Source: Maritimibacter dapengensis (GTDB taxonomy: Bacteria > Pseudomonadota > Alphaproteobacteria > Rhodobacterales > Rhodobacteraceae). From it: a stretch of 64,000 nt of DNA. Made by a program: the position numbers and the translations under genes. Of this stretch, positions 17,841 to 27,201 are shown piece after piece (the first letter of the stretch is position 1; each line of letters begins with the position of its first letter). The notes under the pieces were generated by a model that made no database searches, had not been told where the DNA came from, and saw only the letters and a list, made by a program, of their open reading frames with translations. Location of the stretch: NCBI RefSeq assembly GCF_019218265.1, contig NZ_JAHUZE010000003.1:124001-188000 (forward strand), in the 5' to 3' direction.

Positions 17841-19901
17841 TTAGCCGAACATGGTCGCGTCCGCGAACGAGCCTTCTTCAACGAATGCGATATCATCGTC
17901 AATTCGGAAATCCGAGATAACACCATCCACGTCGGCGCTCCATGGGGTGCCCAACATCCAACCCCACTCTCTTCCGCCGTTGCCGACAAAGTCCAAATCA
18001 GTATCAGTCTGATCAAGCACAATGGCATCGTCGACAAGTACTTGAAGATGATCGGATTCTTGATCCACAATCATAGTGATACGATGGGTTTCGGTATCGT
18101 TCAAACCAATGTCGTCGATAGAAATCCTCTCATCTCCAATTCGGAGACGAAGGCCATCATCGTTGACGGCGATGCCAATCTTCTGGTGGTTCCACACCAG
18201 ACGCTGCAAACTTCCATCTGCTTCGTCCCGAGTGAACTCGACAGAAACCGCTATCTGTTCGGATTCTTCGAACTGCTCGATGCGGCCAAGTTTGAGGGAG
18301 TCACCATCGCCGTCAAAAACGACACACAATTCAGAGCCATCAAGTGCGACGTGTGTGTCACCCTTTACTCTGTCGACTTGCGGATTGTCATTCAGGCCAG
18401 CAGCAATATCGAACACATAGTCGTCGAACTGGTTCAGGAAGGTTTCGGCATCTTCAAGACTGCCGCCGACAGAGCCGCTATCCGATTCGTCTTCATCAGC
18501 TTGCTCGCTTTGGTCGTCGCCAGTATCGGTTTCGGTGTCTGTCTCAGAACCGTTGTTGGATCCGGTCTCGGACCCCGCGCCAGCTTCCTCGCTGCCGCCA
18601 TCGGAGCCCGCGTCGTCCTCGTCGGTGGCCTCACCACCATTCGTACCGCCCGCAGAACCTTGGTCCGTCGTCGTGTCTTCTCCAGTGTCATCGCTCCCGG
18701 AATCCGTTTCCGATCCGGTGCTATCGCCTTCGTCGGCTTGCCAACTTGTGTCGCTGCCGCCAGCGATTTGATCAGATGTCAACGTAGCACCAACGCCATC
18801 CACAATCGACCCCGACTTTGGAATGAAGTCCTCCAGATCGCCATTCATGACGAGTCCATTTCGGTAAAGGTCTCCAATGTAATTGGGTTCCATCGGGGAG
18901 TCGCGTTGCACGATAATCGTGCCGGTTTCCGAGATGTTCCTTCCGGCCGCGTCGTCCACTGCTTCGCCAACTGTTTCACTGAAGACCACGTTGTCGATGA
19001 GTTTCACGTTCTGGGTATCGTCTTCGAGACGGATGCGCGGAAGGTTCCGCGATTCAGTATCCGTGCCGATCAGGGTATTGTTGGAAACTACCAAGCCATC
19101 TACGCTGGTCAGCCGCATGCCAGTGCCGTTGCCATTGTGGATGACATTATTGTTGATAACTACGTCCTCGAAGCCGACACCGTATCCCCCTTCGAGGAAG
19201 ATGCCCAAAAGCGCCGTTCCCGAGCCTTGCTCGATGAAGTTGTTTTCTATGACGAAGTTTTCGCTCGGACCATCTTGGGATTTTTTGTTCCAGAAATGGA
19301 TGAAGTCGCCGTGATCGCCGCTTCCACCGAAATCGACAGGGTGAGAACTTGAGAGGTGATTGCCAACGATTGTCACGTTGGTCGCATCGCTGCCGCCGAC
19401 AACCGTGGTGCGATTGTCGTGCACATGGTTGTAGCTGATTTCGACTGTATCGACCGAAACGGTGTGAATACCCCTGCGGAAATTATAAACATCGTTATTG
19501 GTGATCACGATGTCCGTCGTGTCGAAGAAGAACATCCCACGCGCGGTATATTCACCCTCGTCTACGGATACGCCACCATCAAAAACGGAGTTGCTGATGG
19601 TGATGTTGGAAGAATCTTTGACGGTCAATGCGCCGAAATGGTCAGTCGTGTTTCGGTCCGGGGTAAAATCTACGACAATATCGTCCAGCGTGAGATAGCT
19701 CACTTCATGGAGGTCAACTGTATTGAAAACGGCAGGGTCGCTCCCACTTTGGGAGGTGATTGTCACTTCCGAGCCGAAATTCTTGTCGGAGAACGAGAAG
19801 TCACCGTAGCTCCCGCCCGCAAGCCGGATCTCATCTCCGCCGCTCGCATTGTTCAAAGCAGCCGTCAGCTCGCTCGCGGAGCTCACATTGAAAACAGTCA
19901 T
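17841..19901 (-). CDS. Secreted right-handed beta-helix protein with acidic linker and LamG-like domain
   Basis: 686 residues with no N-terminal signal peptide. Residues 1-375 are parallel beta-helix repeats (ITISNSVFDGG, IVITNNDVYN, VEISYNHVHDN, VVSNNTLIG) and include HGDFIHFWNK, as in polysaccharide lyases, epimerases or depolymerases. Residues about 381-482 are a low-complexity Ser/Gly/Asp/Glu/Thr linker. Residues about 485-686 look like a LamG/concanavalin-type sugar-binding domain. Lack of a signal peptide plus an acidic C-terminus, together with the T1SS genes just upstream, suggests type I secretion as for rhizobial PrsDE glycanases. No RTX nonapeptides were seen. AGAGGGA precedes the ATG. 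Confidence 0.72.
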   Translation of the reverse strand: MTVFNVSSASELTAALNNASGGDEIRLAGGSYGDFSFSDKNFGSEVTITSQSGSDPAVFNTVDLHEVSYLTLDDIVVDFTPDRNTTDHFGALTVKDSSNITISNSVFDGGVSVDEGEYTARGMFFFDTTDIVITNNDVYNFRRGIHTVSVDTVEISYNHVHDNRTTVVGGSDATNVTIVGNHLSSSHPVDFGGSGDHGDFIHFWNKKSQDGPSENFVIENNFIEQGSGTALLGIFLEGGYGVGFEDVVINNNVIHNGNGTGMRLTSVDGLVVSNNTLIGTDTESRNLPRIRLEDDTQNVKLIDNVVFSETVGEAVDDAAGRNISETGTIIVQRDSPMEPNYIGDLYRNGLVMNGDLEDFIPKSGSIVDGVGATLTSDQIAGGSDTSWQADEGDSTGSETDSGSDDTGEDTTTDQGSAGGTNGGEATDEDDAGSDGGSEEAGAGSETGSNNGSETDTETDTGDDQSEQADEDESDSGSVGGSLEDAETFLNQFDDYVFDIAAGLNDNPQVDRVKGDTHVALDGSELCVVFDGDGDSLKLGRIEQFEESEQIAVSVEFTRDEADGSLQRLVWNHQKIGIAVNDDGLRLRIGDERISIDDIGLNDTETHRITMIVDQESDHLQVLVDDAIVLDQTDTDLDFVGNGGREWGWMLGTPWSADVDGVISDFRIDDDIAFVEEGSFADATMFG

Positions 19902-20128
19902 GGAAGTCCCTCTTTGGTTTCTTGCCCTGTGGTCTCTTAACTTGACCTTTTCGCAATTGCCCGCCCCCCCTTAACTTCTCCCTAATTCGGGGCAGAAAAA
20001 CGCCGAGCTTTTGGCAGGTAAGTGGTTTTTCGCCAAAATGGACGGATTGTTTCCATCCATTGCTCGGTTTGGGGCTTGACAATCGCTGCGGGCAAATCCG
20101 CCTTGTTTTGTTGGGACTTTTTTCCTTG

Positions 20129-21565
20129 TTAAGTTTTCGACATGCTTTGAATGAGGTCTTCCGGTGTCTGAATTGGGTCACCGGTTGGGCGGCCGACTTG
20201 GCTGCCGGCGCCCAGCGCGACGTTGAGTTGGACGAAGTCTCGGCCCAATTGGCGCATGGAATCCGCCAGAATCACGTCTGCATCGGCCACGCTCCCCTCG
20301 GCGGAGATGAGATCGCGTACGGTTGCGCCCTCACGTTCGACCAGGTTCAACGTCAGATCGCGGGCTTCGCGCTGTAGCCTTGCGTAATTTTGTGCTTCCT
20401 GAACAGCACGCAGACTACCCTGATAGGCCGCATAGGCCGTATCGACTTCCTCGATCGCCGACAGCACGGTCGCTTTCCACGTCGTGTGTGCCTGACGCGC
20501 CCGCGAATGAGCGGCGGCGACCCGCGCCTTCCCTGCTTCATTGAACAAGGACGGGAAGTCCACTGCGGGCCCGAACACGAGTTGCGTTCCCGTAGCACCC
20601 CCCACCAGAACCTGCGAGATGAGGCCGGTCAGCGAGAGCTGTGGATAAAGGTCCGCGCGCGCGATGCCGATTTCGGCCACGGCGGCGTAGTAATTGAGTT
20701 CCGCGATCTGGATGTCTGGACGATTGCGCAGGACATCCGCTGGAATCCCCAGATCCGGCGCTTTCGTAGGGCGCGGTTGGCTCGCATTCGCCGAAAGGTT
20801 CACATCCAGGCGATCGGGCGCAAGCCCGGTTAGCACGGCGATCTCGTTCTTGCGGGCAAGGATCGATGCGCTGACCGGCGGGATTTGCGTTTCGGTTTCT
20901 GCAAGAAGCGCTTCCGTGCGGACGACGTCCAGACGCGTCGCCGCTTCACCCTGGAAAAGAGTCTCTGTCAATGCGACCGCGCGGCGACGCGACCGCAATT
21001 GTTGATGACGCAGATCCATGAGTTTCTGATAATAACGCAGATCGACATAGGCGTTCGCCACATTCAGCGTCAGAACCTGGCGCGCCGCATCCACTTCCGC
21101 TTTGGTCGCCTCGCGCTGTGCGCCGGCCACGAGGAGTTGCTGACGGCGAAGCCCATACGGATCGAGGATCCAACCAAAATTCAGCGACGCATCTCCGCGC
21201 GACACAACGCCACCGAAGGGCTGCTTCTCAACCGTTGCCGATGCCGAAGGCGTCGCGCTGAACGGCGACGATACGCTGTCGACATTGGCGCGCGCCTCGA
21301 TGACCCTTTCGCGCGCAAGCGCGAGATCGAGGTTGCCTTCCAGTGATCGAACCATAAGCGTATTAAGCGTGGGGTCCTTGAAGTCCTGCCACCAGCGGAC
21401 GTCCGACTGGTGCCGTGGCCCATGATGCGGCGCAGACCGATATCCTTTGGAAAAATCGAAAATCGGCTTGTGGTAAGGCTCTTCAGTCGAACAGGCCGCA
21501 AGCGCCAATAGCGCAACCATACCCATTCGCTGAGCGTGCGCTCCGCGCACCCTGAATCGTTTCAT
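20129..21565 (-). CDS. NodT/TolC-family outer-membrane channel lipoprotein
   Basis: 478 residues. The lipobox LAAC places lipid on Cys25. Two outer-membrane efflux protein (OEP) repeats follow, with long helical coils (about residues 90-270 and 275-460), the typical WWQDFKDPTLNTLM start and DIQIAELNYYAAVAEIGIARADLYPQ split below 20 residues: NRPDIQIAEL and GIARADLYPQLSLTG. It would form the outer-membrane conduit for the adjacent ABC-HlyD pair. The NodT-type lipoprotein form is usually seen with RND pumps, so use in a T1SS is inferred from position: 261 bp downstream of hlyD and upstream of the probable substrate gene. Confidence 0.82.
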   Translation of the reverse strand: MKRFRVRGAHAQRMGMVALLALAACSTEEPYHKPIFDFSKGYRSAPHHGPRHQSDVRWWQDFKDPTLNTLMVRSLEGNLDLALARERVIEARANVDSVSSPFSATPSASATVEKQPFGGVVSRGDASLNFGWILDPYGLRRQQLLVAGAQREATKAEVDAARQVLTLNVANAYVDLRYYQKLMDLRHQQLRSRRRAVALTETLFQGEAATRLDVVRTEALLAETETQIPPVSASILARKNEIAVLTGLAPDRLDVNLSANASQPRPTKAPDLGIPADVLRNRPDIQIAELNYYAAVAEIGIARADLYPQLSLTGLISQVLVGGATGTQLVFGPAVDFPSLFNEAGKARVAAAHSRARQAHTTWKATVLSAIEEVDTAYAAYQGSLRAVQEAQNYARLQREARDLTLNLVEREGATVRDLISAEGSVADADVILADSMRQLGRDFVQLNVALGAGSQVGRPTGDPIQTPEDLIQSMSKT

Positions 21566-21826
21566 GTCACTGCCCGTCTGCCTCTGAGGCCATCTTTGTG
21601 GCCTTCTGGTGTATGTTTTTTACTGCTTTTATTGAGGCAAGGATGACATAAGATCGGTTTTCGGACAAGAACTTGGCATTTTGCAACCAATCCGGCGAAA
21701 GCCATTGCAGAAAAGCCACAATTTCACGACGCCGGCCGAGATAGGACACCAGATGTCGGGTTTGGTTGGAGCCCGACCACAATCCTGAAACCAAACCGAA
21801 GGCATCAGATCGCGTCCGCCGCGAAC

Positions 21827-23140
21827 TCAGCTTTCCCGGAAAGCACGCTCGATCTGCTGCATGATCGGTTCGACAAGGTAGGCAAAGACCGACCGCTCCC
21901 CGGCCTGCAGGAACGCTTCCACAGGCATACCCGGGATCAACGTGACCTCACCCAGAAGCGCGAGTTGCGCCTCCGAAAGGTTCAGCTCGATCGGGAAATA
22001 GGTTTCTCCGGTCTCCGGGTCCTCGACCGAAGCCGGCGCGACACCTGAAACCTTGCCGAACAACTCCGGCGTCGTGCGCATGTTGAACGCAGGAAACACG
22101 ACTCGGGCCGTCTGCCCGACGAACACCTGGTCAATCGAGCGTGGATCGACGCGCACTTTGAACTCGACACCATCGGAAAGCGGCACGATCTCGGCCACGG
22201 TACCTTCTGGTGGGACCACCCCGCCTTCCGTCGACACCTGCATCTGGTGGATGATGCCATCGTTGGGCGCGAGGATATCGACCCGCTCGAGCTGCTTGCG
22301 AACGGTTACGATCTGCAGGATCATTTCCTCACGCTGCGCTGTTACTTCGCGCAGTTCACTGACAACCTCTTCCTTGAACTCGCTGTCGGCTTGCAGCATT
22401 TCCAGCTCGGTGTCGCGGATCGAATTGCGGATACGCGCGAGCTCGGACTGGCTTTCGGCGATCTCACCCAGCAAACCGGATTGATTGCGTTGCAACGTCA
22501 GCATCTCGCTTTCACGTGCGAGTCCCTGGGAATTCAGACTACGAACGTTCTCCAATTCCTGTTCGATAAGGCCGCGCTGTTCGTCCTTGGCCGAAATCAA
22601 CGCTTCGACACCCTCGGTTTGGTTGCCGAATTGCCGAATACGTTCGGCGAGCCGCTCTTTCCGGCTGTCGAGGACCTCTTGCCGCGCACGGAACACTTCG
22701 CGTTGTCCGGCGAAATGCGGCTCCATGTCGATACCGTCCAGATATGTCGTGTCGACCTCGAAATCCGGTTCGGACATCCCCTGATATTCCGCTTTGAGCC
22801 GTGCTTCGCGCGCCGTGAGCTCGGCCAGCCGGTTGCGGTACATTTCCAGATTGATCTGCAACAGGCTCGGATCCAGACGGATCAGCACATCGCCCTTGCG
22901 AACCACATCGCCGTCTCGCACGAGGATCGTGTCCACGACACCGCCGTCGAGCGTTTGGACCTGTTTCGTCTGACCGCGCACGACCACTTGGCCCGGCGCG
23001 ATCACCGCGCTTGTGATTTCGGTGAACCACATCCACGCGAATGCCGAGGCGAGGAGCATGAGGCTCACAAGCGCTCCCAGTCGCGCCGGCGCCGCCAATC
23101 CCGTACGCACGGTATTATCGATCTGTTCCGTCTTAGCCAT
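21827..23140 (-). CDS. prsE: HlyD/PrsE-type membrane-fusion protein of type I secretion
   Basis: 437 residues. A short cytoplasmic N-terminus and one membrane helix (about residues 22-44) are followed by the lipoyl-like half-motif (APGQVVVRGQTKQVQTLDGG), a long coiled-coil hairpin (about 95-275) and the beta-barrel domain with VDPRSIDQVFVGQ. The C-terminus carries the family pattern LIPGMPVEAFLQAGERS. It links the inner-membrane ABC exporter to the outer-membrane channel. It begins 4 bp after the ABC gene stop, so they are co-transcribed. The symbol is by analogy with rhizobial PrsE. Confidence 0.88.
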   Translation of the reverse strand: MAKTEQIDNTVRTGLAAPARLGALVSLMLLASAFAWMWFTEITSAVIAPGQVVVRGQTKQVQTLDGGVVDTILVRDGDVVRKGDVLIRLDPSLLQINLEMYRNRLAELTAREARLKAEYQGMSEPDFEVDTTYLDGIDMEPHFAGQREVFRARQEVLDSRKERLAERIRQFGNQTEGVEALISAKDEQRGLIEQELENVRSLNSQGLARESEMLTLQRNQSGLLGEIAESQSELARIRNSIRDTELEMLQADSEFKEEVVSELREVTAQREEMILQIVTVRKQLERVDILAPNDGIIHQMQVSTEGGVVPPEGTVAEIVPLSDGVEFKVRVDPRSIDQVFVGQTARVVFPAFNMRTTPELFGKVSGVAPASVEDPETGETYFPIELNLSEAQLALLGEVTLIPGMPVEAFLQAGERSVFAYLVEPIMQQIERAFRES

Positions 23141-23144
23141 GCTG

Positions 23145-24911
23145 TCAGCCGCTCTTCTTCGTGGGTTCTACGTCGCCTTCGTCATCGACTTCGGATCCTG
23201 ACGGGACGGTCTGCATGGCCTGTTGGAAAATCTCTTCCTTGGGGCCGAACCGGGCGAGCTTGCCTTCGTGGAGGATGAGGATCTTGTTCACTGCATGCAC
23301 GACGCTCGCGCGGTGAGCCATCACGATCACCGTCGTGCCGGTCGCCCTCAAGGAACGGATCGCATTGTCGAGCGCCTCGCTCCCCTTAGTGTCGAGGTTC
23401 GAGTTCGGTTCATCGAGGATCAACAACCGCGGCCTGCCATATAGTGCACGTGCGAGACCCAGACGTTGGATCTGACCGCCTGAAAGGGGCTGTTCGGACG
23501 TGCCGACATGCGTCGCATACCCGTCGGGCATCTTCAGGATCATTTCATGGATGTTCGCCGCCTTGGCCGCTTCGATCACATCCTTGTCCTGGGCCCTGAT
23601 ATCGAAACGAGCGATATTCTCGGCGATGGTGCCCGGCAGCATTTCGACCCGTTGCGGCAGATAGCCGATGTAGCTACCCAGCTCGCGCGGGTGCCATTGG
23701 TCGAGCGTCGCGCCATCGAGCCTTATCTCACCGAGGCTCGGCTCCCAGACGCCTGCGAGCAGACGCGCAAGGCTTGATTTACCTGCCGCGGAATTACCCA
23801 TCACGGCAAGCCCGTCACCCGGCTCGAGTTCGAAGTTGACCCGCTCGAGAATACGCGGACGGTCACTCACCGCGGTGCCGCGCGGCGCAAGCTTGGTGAC
23901 GTTGATCACCTTCAGATGCCCGTTCGGGCGCGGCAGGTCCACGCGCTTCTTCGCAGGCGGAAGCAGATCCAGCGCGCCCTTCAACCTCGTATGCGCCTCG
24001 ATCGCTCGTGCAATGGTGCGCCAATGCCCGATCACCTGGTCGACAGGGGCGAGGGCGCGACCCGCAATGATCGACGTCGCGATGATCATGCCCGGGGAGA
24101 TCTCCTGCCGCAGGGCGAGGAATGCCCCCAGTGTCAGAAGCGCGGATTGCAGAAGAAGGCGAAAGGCCTTGGAAAACGCCGCGAACAACTCGGACCTGTC
24201 GCCGCCTTGTTGATAGCGGGACAAGGTCGCCCGATGCATGTCACGCCACCGCGCGGTCAAGCTGTCCATCATGCCCATCGCGAGGATGGGCTCGGCATTG
24301 CGCCGCGTGTGCTCGACGAACGATCGCTCCACATTGTCCCGCTGGATGGCCTCTTTCGTGGGACCACGTGACATCAACCGGTTCAACCCGGCAGCCACCA
24401 GCACGACAAGCGCACCGAACACGGTCAGCCAGCCAAGCCAGGGATGAATAATGAAGACGACGGTCAGGAAAATCGGGATCCACGGGAGATCGAACAATCC
24501 AAGGATTGCTGGACTGGCCAGAAAGTTCCGGACCATATCGAGATCGCGGACCGGATTGAAATTCTCACGGTTCTCGATCATCCCGGCCTTGAGCCAGAAC
24601 CCGAACGCCGCCTCGCCTACGGCCTGGTCCACGCGGTAGCTCGCACGGGACAAGAGCTTCGTGCGCAGCGCTTCATAGATACCGAGAAACCCGTAAAGGA
24701 TCACCACGATGACAAAGAGCCCTTGCAGGGTGGCAACGGACCCGCTCGACAGGACCCGGTCGTAAACCTGCAACATGTAGAGCGGTCCGGTCAGCATGAG
24801 CACGTTGATCGCGGCGCTGAAAAAGCCCACGATCAGGAACGCACGCTTCAAACGCCGTAACGCGATGCGATACGGATTTTCCGCCTCATTGGTTGGTTCT
24901 TTCTTCGCCAA
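23145..24911 (-). CDS. prsD: Type I secretion ABC transporter (PrsD-type permease/ATPase)
   Basis: 588 residues from a TTG start at 24909-24911 (no early ATG). Membrane helices span about residues 30-300, with no N-terminal peptidase domain. The nucleotide-binding domain has Walker A GNSAAGKSSLARLL, signature LSGGQIQRLGLARAL, Walker B LLILDEPNSNLD and the H-loop VIVMAHRASVV. The PNSNLD form is typical of the PrtD/PrsD group that exports RTX-like or glycanase proteins with C-terminal signals. It is followed 4 bp later by prsE. The beta-helix protein downstream is the obvious candidate substrate. Confidence 0.9.
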   Translation of the reverse strand: MAKKEPTNEAENPYRIALRRLKRAFLIVGFFSAAINVLMLTGPLYMLQVYDRVLSSGSVATLQGLFVIVVILYGFLGIYEALRTKLLSRASYRVDQAVGEAAFGFWLKAGMIENRENFNPVRDLDMVRNFLASPAILGLFDLPWIPIFLTVVFIIHPWLGWLTVFGALVVLVAAGLNRLMSRGPTKEAIQRDNVERSFVEHTRRNAEPILAMGMMDSLTARWRDMHRATLSRYQQGGDRSELFAAFSKAFRLLLQSALLTLGAFLALRQEISPGMIIATSIIAGRALAPVDQVIGHWRTIARAIEAHTRLKGALDLLPPAKKRVDLPRPNGHLKVINVTKLAPRGTAVSDRPRILERVNFELEPGDGLAVMGNSAAGKSSLARLLAGVWEPSLGEIRLDGATLDQWHPRELGSYIGYLPQRVEMLPGTIAENIARFDIRAQDKDVIEAAKAANIHEMILKMPDGYATHVGTSEQPLSGGQIQRLGLARALYGRPRLLILDEPNSNLDTKGSEALDNAIRSLRATGTTVIVMAHRASVVHAVNKILILHEGKLARFGPKEEIFQQAMQTVPSGSEVDDEGDVEPTKKSG

Positions 24912-25080
24912 TCGCCTGCCCCCAGATATCGACTGATGCTACTACACGGAGCACCGCCTGAAGGCGCCCTTCTATGTCCGAACATCCCACTCGTCCAACC
25001 CAGTGTCAGGCGATGGGCGGAATTATGCAAGAACAGATGGGTAGCCAAGCGTTCAACGAGGACCGTGCGCTTCGTGGCAT

Positions 25081-26031
25081 CTACCTCGAGTGCTCAGTGA
25101 AGCCATTTGACCACTCTCCGCGTCGCTGCCAGACCTCTTTCCAGACGTCAGCTGCTTCTCCACGTATTCCCCGTACTTGCAATCTACCTACAAGATACCG
25201 CGTCAAAGGAAAAACTTTGTGAAGCCAAATCGCGAGGTTCCTTTTTAAGTATGGGAAATGGCGTTTCATCAATTCGCTCTTCGCTCTCAGGACTCGGACT
25301 ACGCGGTCGGCCCGTACCGTTTCAGATGCGCCACCGTAGTGTACAATTGTGGCCTCTGGAGTAATCCGAGGTGTTGCTCCCAGGGTGCGGCGCGCGCGCA
25401 TGCAAAGATCTGCCTCCTCGGCATACATAAAAAATGTGAGATCGAAGCCACCAAGTGCATTCCAGTCGTCGCGCCGGATCAAGAAAAAGCACCCCGAGAC
25501 GATCTCTACCTGCCGTTCAGTGTCTCTCATCCAACCGCCGTATGCTTCAGGGTTGAACAGGTCGCTTTCTGGGAAGACGCCTGTGAGACCGGAAGTACGG
25601 CAAAATATCGTCCAAAGGCTTATTTCTCTCCAGCAGGACGTTGGATTTAAGCTCCCATCCGCGAATAATGTACGTCCGCCCCAAATCCGCGCTTCAGGAT
25701 GGCGATCCGCGTAATTGACCAAATTGTCGATCGCCGCATCGAGAACAATCGTATCGGGATTCAGCAGCAACAAATAGTCGCCTCGCGCCTTTGAAGCCGC
25801 GATGTTGTTTCCCTTGGCAAATCCGTGATTTTGTTTTTCCGCCAACAATTTAACATCCGGAAAGTGTTCCGAGATTGCTTCCGCTGAACCATCGTCCGAA
25901 CAATTATCGACCACGATAATCTCGAAGGCTTCCGTAGTTTCCGCGGTTACTGAACGGAGGCACTCTAGCGTCATGTCGCGGGTATTGTAGCTAACCACCA
26001 GGACCGAGACTCTTGGACGCACTTCTTTCAC
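25081..26031 (-). CDS. GT2-family glycosyltransferase (rhamnosyltransferase/WbbL-like)
   Basis: 316 residues from the GTG at 26029-26031, chosen because GAAGGAAAG lies just upstream; a TTG at 26106 would add 25 residues. GT2 signatures are VSVLVVSYNTRDMTLECL, IVVDNCSDDGS, the acceptor-side NHGFAKGNN and the DXD-type LLLLNPDTIVL. A later GCFFLIRRDDWNALGGFD and EEADLCMRAR match the WbbL/rhamnosyltransferase branch. With the dTDP-rhamnose operon 1.2 kb downstream, rhamnose transfer is plausible but unproven. The gene is somewhat AT-richer than core genes. Confidence 0.82.
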   Translation of the reverse strand: MKEVRPRVSVLVVSYNTRDMTLECLRSVTAETTEAFEIIVVDNCSDDGSAEAISEHFPDVKLLAEKQNHGFAKGNNIAASKARGDYLLLLNPDTIVLDAAIDNLVNYADRHPEARIWGGRTLFADGSLNPTSCWREISLWTIFCRTSGLTGVFPESDLFNPEAYGGWMRDTERQVEIVSGCFFLIRRDDWNALGGFDLTFFMYAEEADLCMRARRTLGATPRITPEATIVHYGGASETVRADRVVRVLRAKSELMKRHFPYLKRNLAIWLHKVFPLTRYLVGRLQVRGIRGEAADVWKEVWQRRGEWSNGFTEHSR

Positions 26032-26112
26032 ACACTTTCCTTCGATAATGGATTGATCATTAACGGACGGTACAATGCACGTCGCACGTTTCGCTCCCGA
26101 TTGCAATTGACC

Positions 26113-26241
26113 CTACGCGAGGTGTTTGATTGCAAGAGTCCTGATGCCGCGCTCTTCATAAGGAACGGACGTATTACACCAGCGGAAATGCTTCGGGTAC
26201 GGGCTCACCACCATGAGACTTGAGACAAGTTCAGAAACCAT
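26113..26241 (-). CDS. Possible 42-residue small ORF or gene remnant upstream of the GT2 gene
   Basis: An ATG at 26239-26241 preceded by GGGGTGGA opens a 42-codon frame ending in TAG, 82 bp upstream of the GT2 start. The translation begins MVSELVSSLMVVSPYPKHFR and has ordinary amino-acid composition. Upstream, another frame also reads as protein-like for about 45 codons before a stop, so this could be the tail of a decayed gene. No family is recognised. Weak support. Confidence 0.2.
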   Translation of the reverse strand: MVSELVSSLMVVSPYPKHFRWCNTSVPYEERGIRTLAIKHLA

Positions 26242-26569
26242 GTTGAGTCCACCCCGACGCTTGTTGCCATCAAGACCCGCTTTCAGGTGCCGATCAAAAT
26301 GCGCGTCAGGCCCTTATAATGCGCGGCGTTTCCTTCCATTCCATCAGCCCAGCCGACTGCGATGTCGGCGTCAAGATAAGTATTCGCGCAAATGCTTTTT
26401 GTTAGCCTGTTCTGATCAACAGGACACGCCTTGCACAGTTTTCACCGAGCAACGGAACCCCAAAGAGTAGTGGGTACAGGCGACGCTCTTTTCATCGCGT
26501 TTGCAGCAGATCGAGTATCTCGTTCTGCTCCATAGTGGAATTGCTGTGTCGCTAGATACTTAGGAAGCT
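26242..26569. other. Gene-poor stretch, possible decayed coding DNA
   Basis: No convincing complete gene. On the minus strand between about 26290 and 26440 there is an open, protein-like frame without a start codon that is broken by stops and seems to shift into the small frame at 26113-26241. A TATAAT hexamer at 26315-26320 (plus strand) has no good -35. No inverted-repeat ends of an insertion sequence were found. Confidence 0.3.
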
Positions 26570-26791
26570 TCAACCCGCGCGATGGCCAAACGGCTCCAGA
26601 TCGGCCTGTTCGTTTCGCGTCAAGCGGTTGGCCATCGCTCTGCAGAAATACAGCCCTGTGAAGAGAACGATCGCAGCTCCCGAACCGACAATGGAGTATA
26701 GAACAATTCCGAACACGATAGATTGGCCCGCGAACATCACTGCAGCCGTGGCTCCAAAGATCATCGCTAACGCCAAAACACCAATCACCAT
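26570..26791 (-). CDS. Small two-helix membrane protein, unknown function
   Basis: 73 residues from the ATG at 26789-26791, which has a good GAGGAGA site 9 bp upstream. Two hydrophobic helices (about residues 1-22 and 26-50) are followed by a short charged tail RLTRNEQADLEPFGHRAG. No family recognised. It stands alone in a gene-poor gap between the GT2 gene and the rhamnose operon. Its ribosome site and membrane pattern argue that it is real. Confidence 0.5.
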   Translation of the reverse strand: MVIGVLALAMIFGATAAVMFAGQSIVFGIVLYSIVGSGAAIVLFTGLYFCRAMANRLTRNEQADLEPFGHRAG

Positions 26792-27201
26792 GCTCTCGGT
26801 CTCCTCACACCTTCGCCTTAGCACACAATACAACCAATGGATGTATTGTCCACGCTCCAAAGGCATGGTTTTCAACCATAGCGGTCATGTTTTTTTCATG
26901 ACCCGTGAGAAAACGCTGTTGTCGCAATGTGCGCATAGTCCCGTCCACGCTCCATTTCGGCCCTAGATCTCGAACATCGCGCAAGAATGAGGCAAAAGTT
27001 TGCCCATGTGTCCGGTTCCAGAGTCGCACACTTGAATACTTGATTGTCGTTTCAAACGAAACAGACTTTGGACCGATTAAGCGAAATGCTGCACAGCGAA
27101 TCTGGATCATAGCAGTTAAGATGCGGTTAATTTGAGCTTTTTGGTTGCAGAACGGGTCGCAGCGTTCGACGGTTGCGGCGAAGATTTGAGGAGAACATTG
27201 A
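26792..27201. promoter_or_regulatory. 410-bp intergenic region upstream of the rhamnose operon
   Basis: No gene supported. It contains a hairpin GGTCATG-T7-CATGACC at 26883-26903 and a 12-bp direct repeat GTCCACGCTCCA at 26849-26860 and 26943-26954. The promoters of the small membrane protein (minus) and of rfbC (plus) must lie here, but no clear -35/-10 pair was found. GAGGAGA at 27190-27196 is the rfbC ribosome site. Confidence 0.4.

Noticed and set aside
17820-19352. A 510-codon open frame on the plus strand opposite the beta-helix gene
   Set aside because: It is a by-product of the biased codons of the minus-strand gene. That strand has clear beta-helix repeats and a proper ribosome site, while the plus-strand translation shows no domain.
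21567-21794. A 75-codon frame between hlyD and the TolC-family gene on the minus strand
   Set aside because: It needs a TTG start without a ribosome site and shows no membrane, repeat or motif pattern. I treat the 261-bp gap as intergenic.
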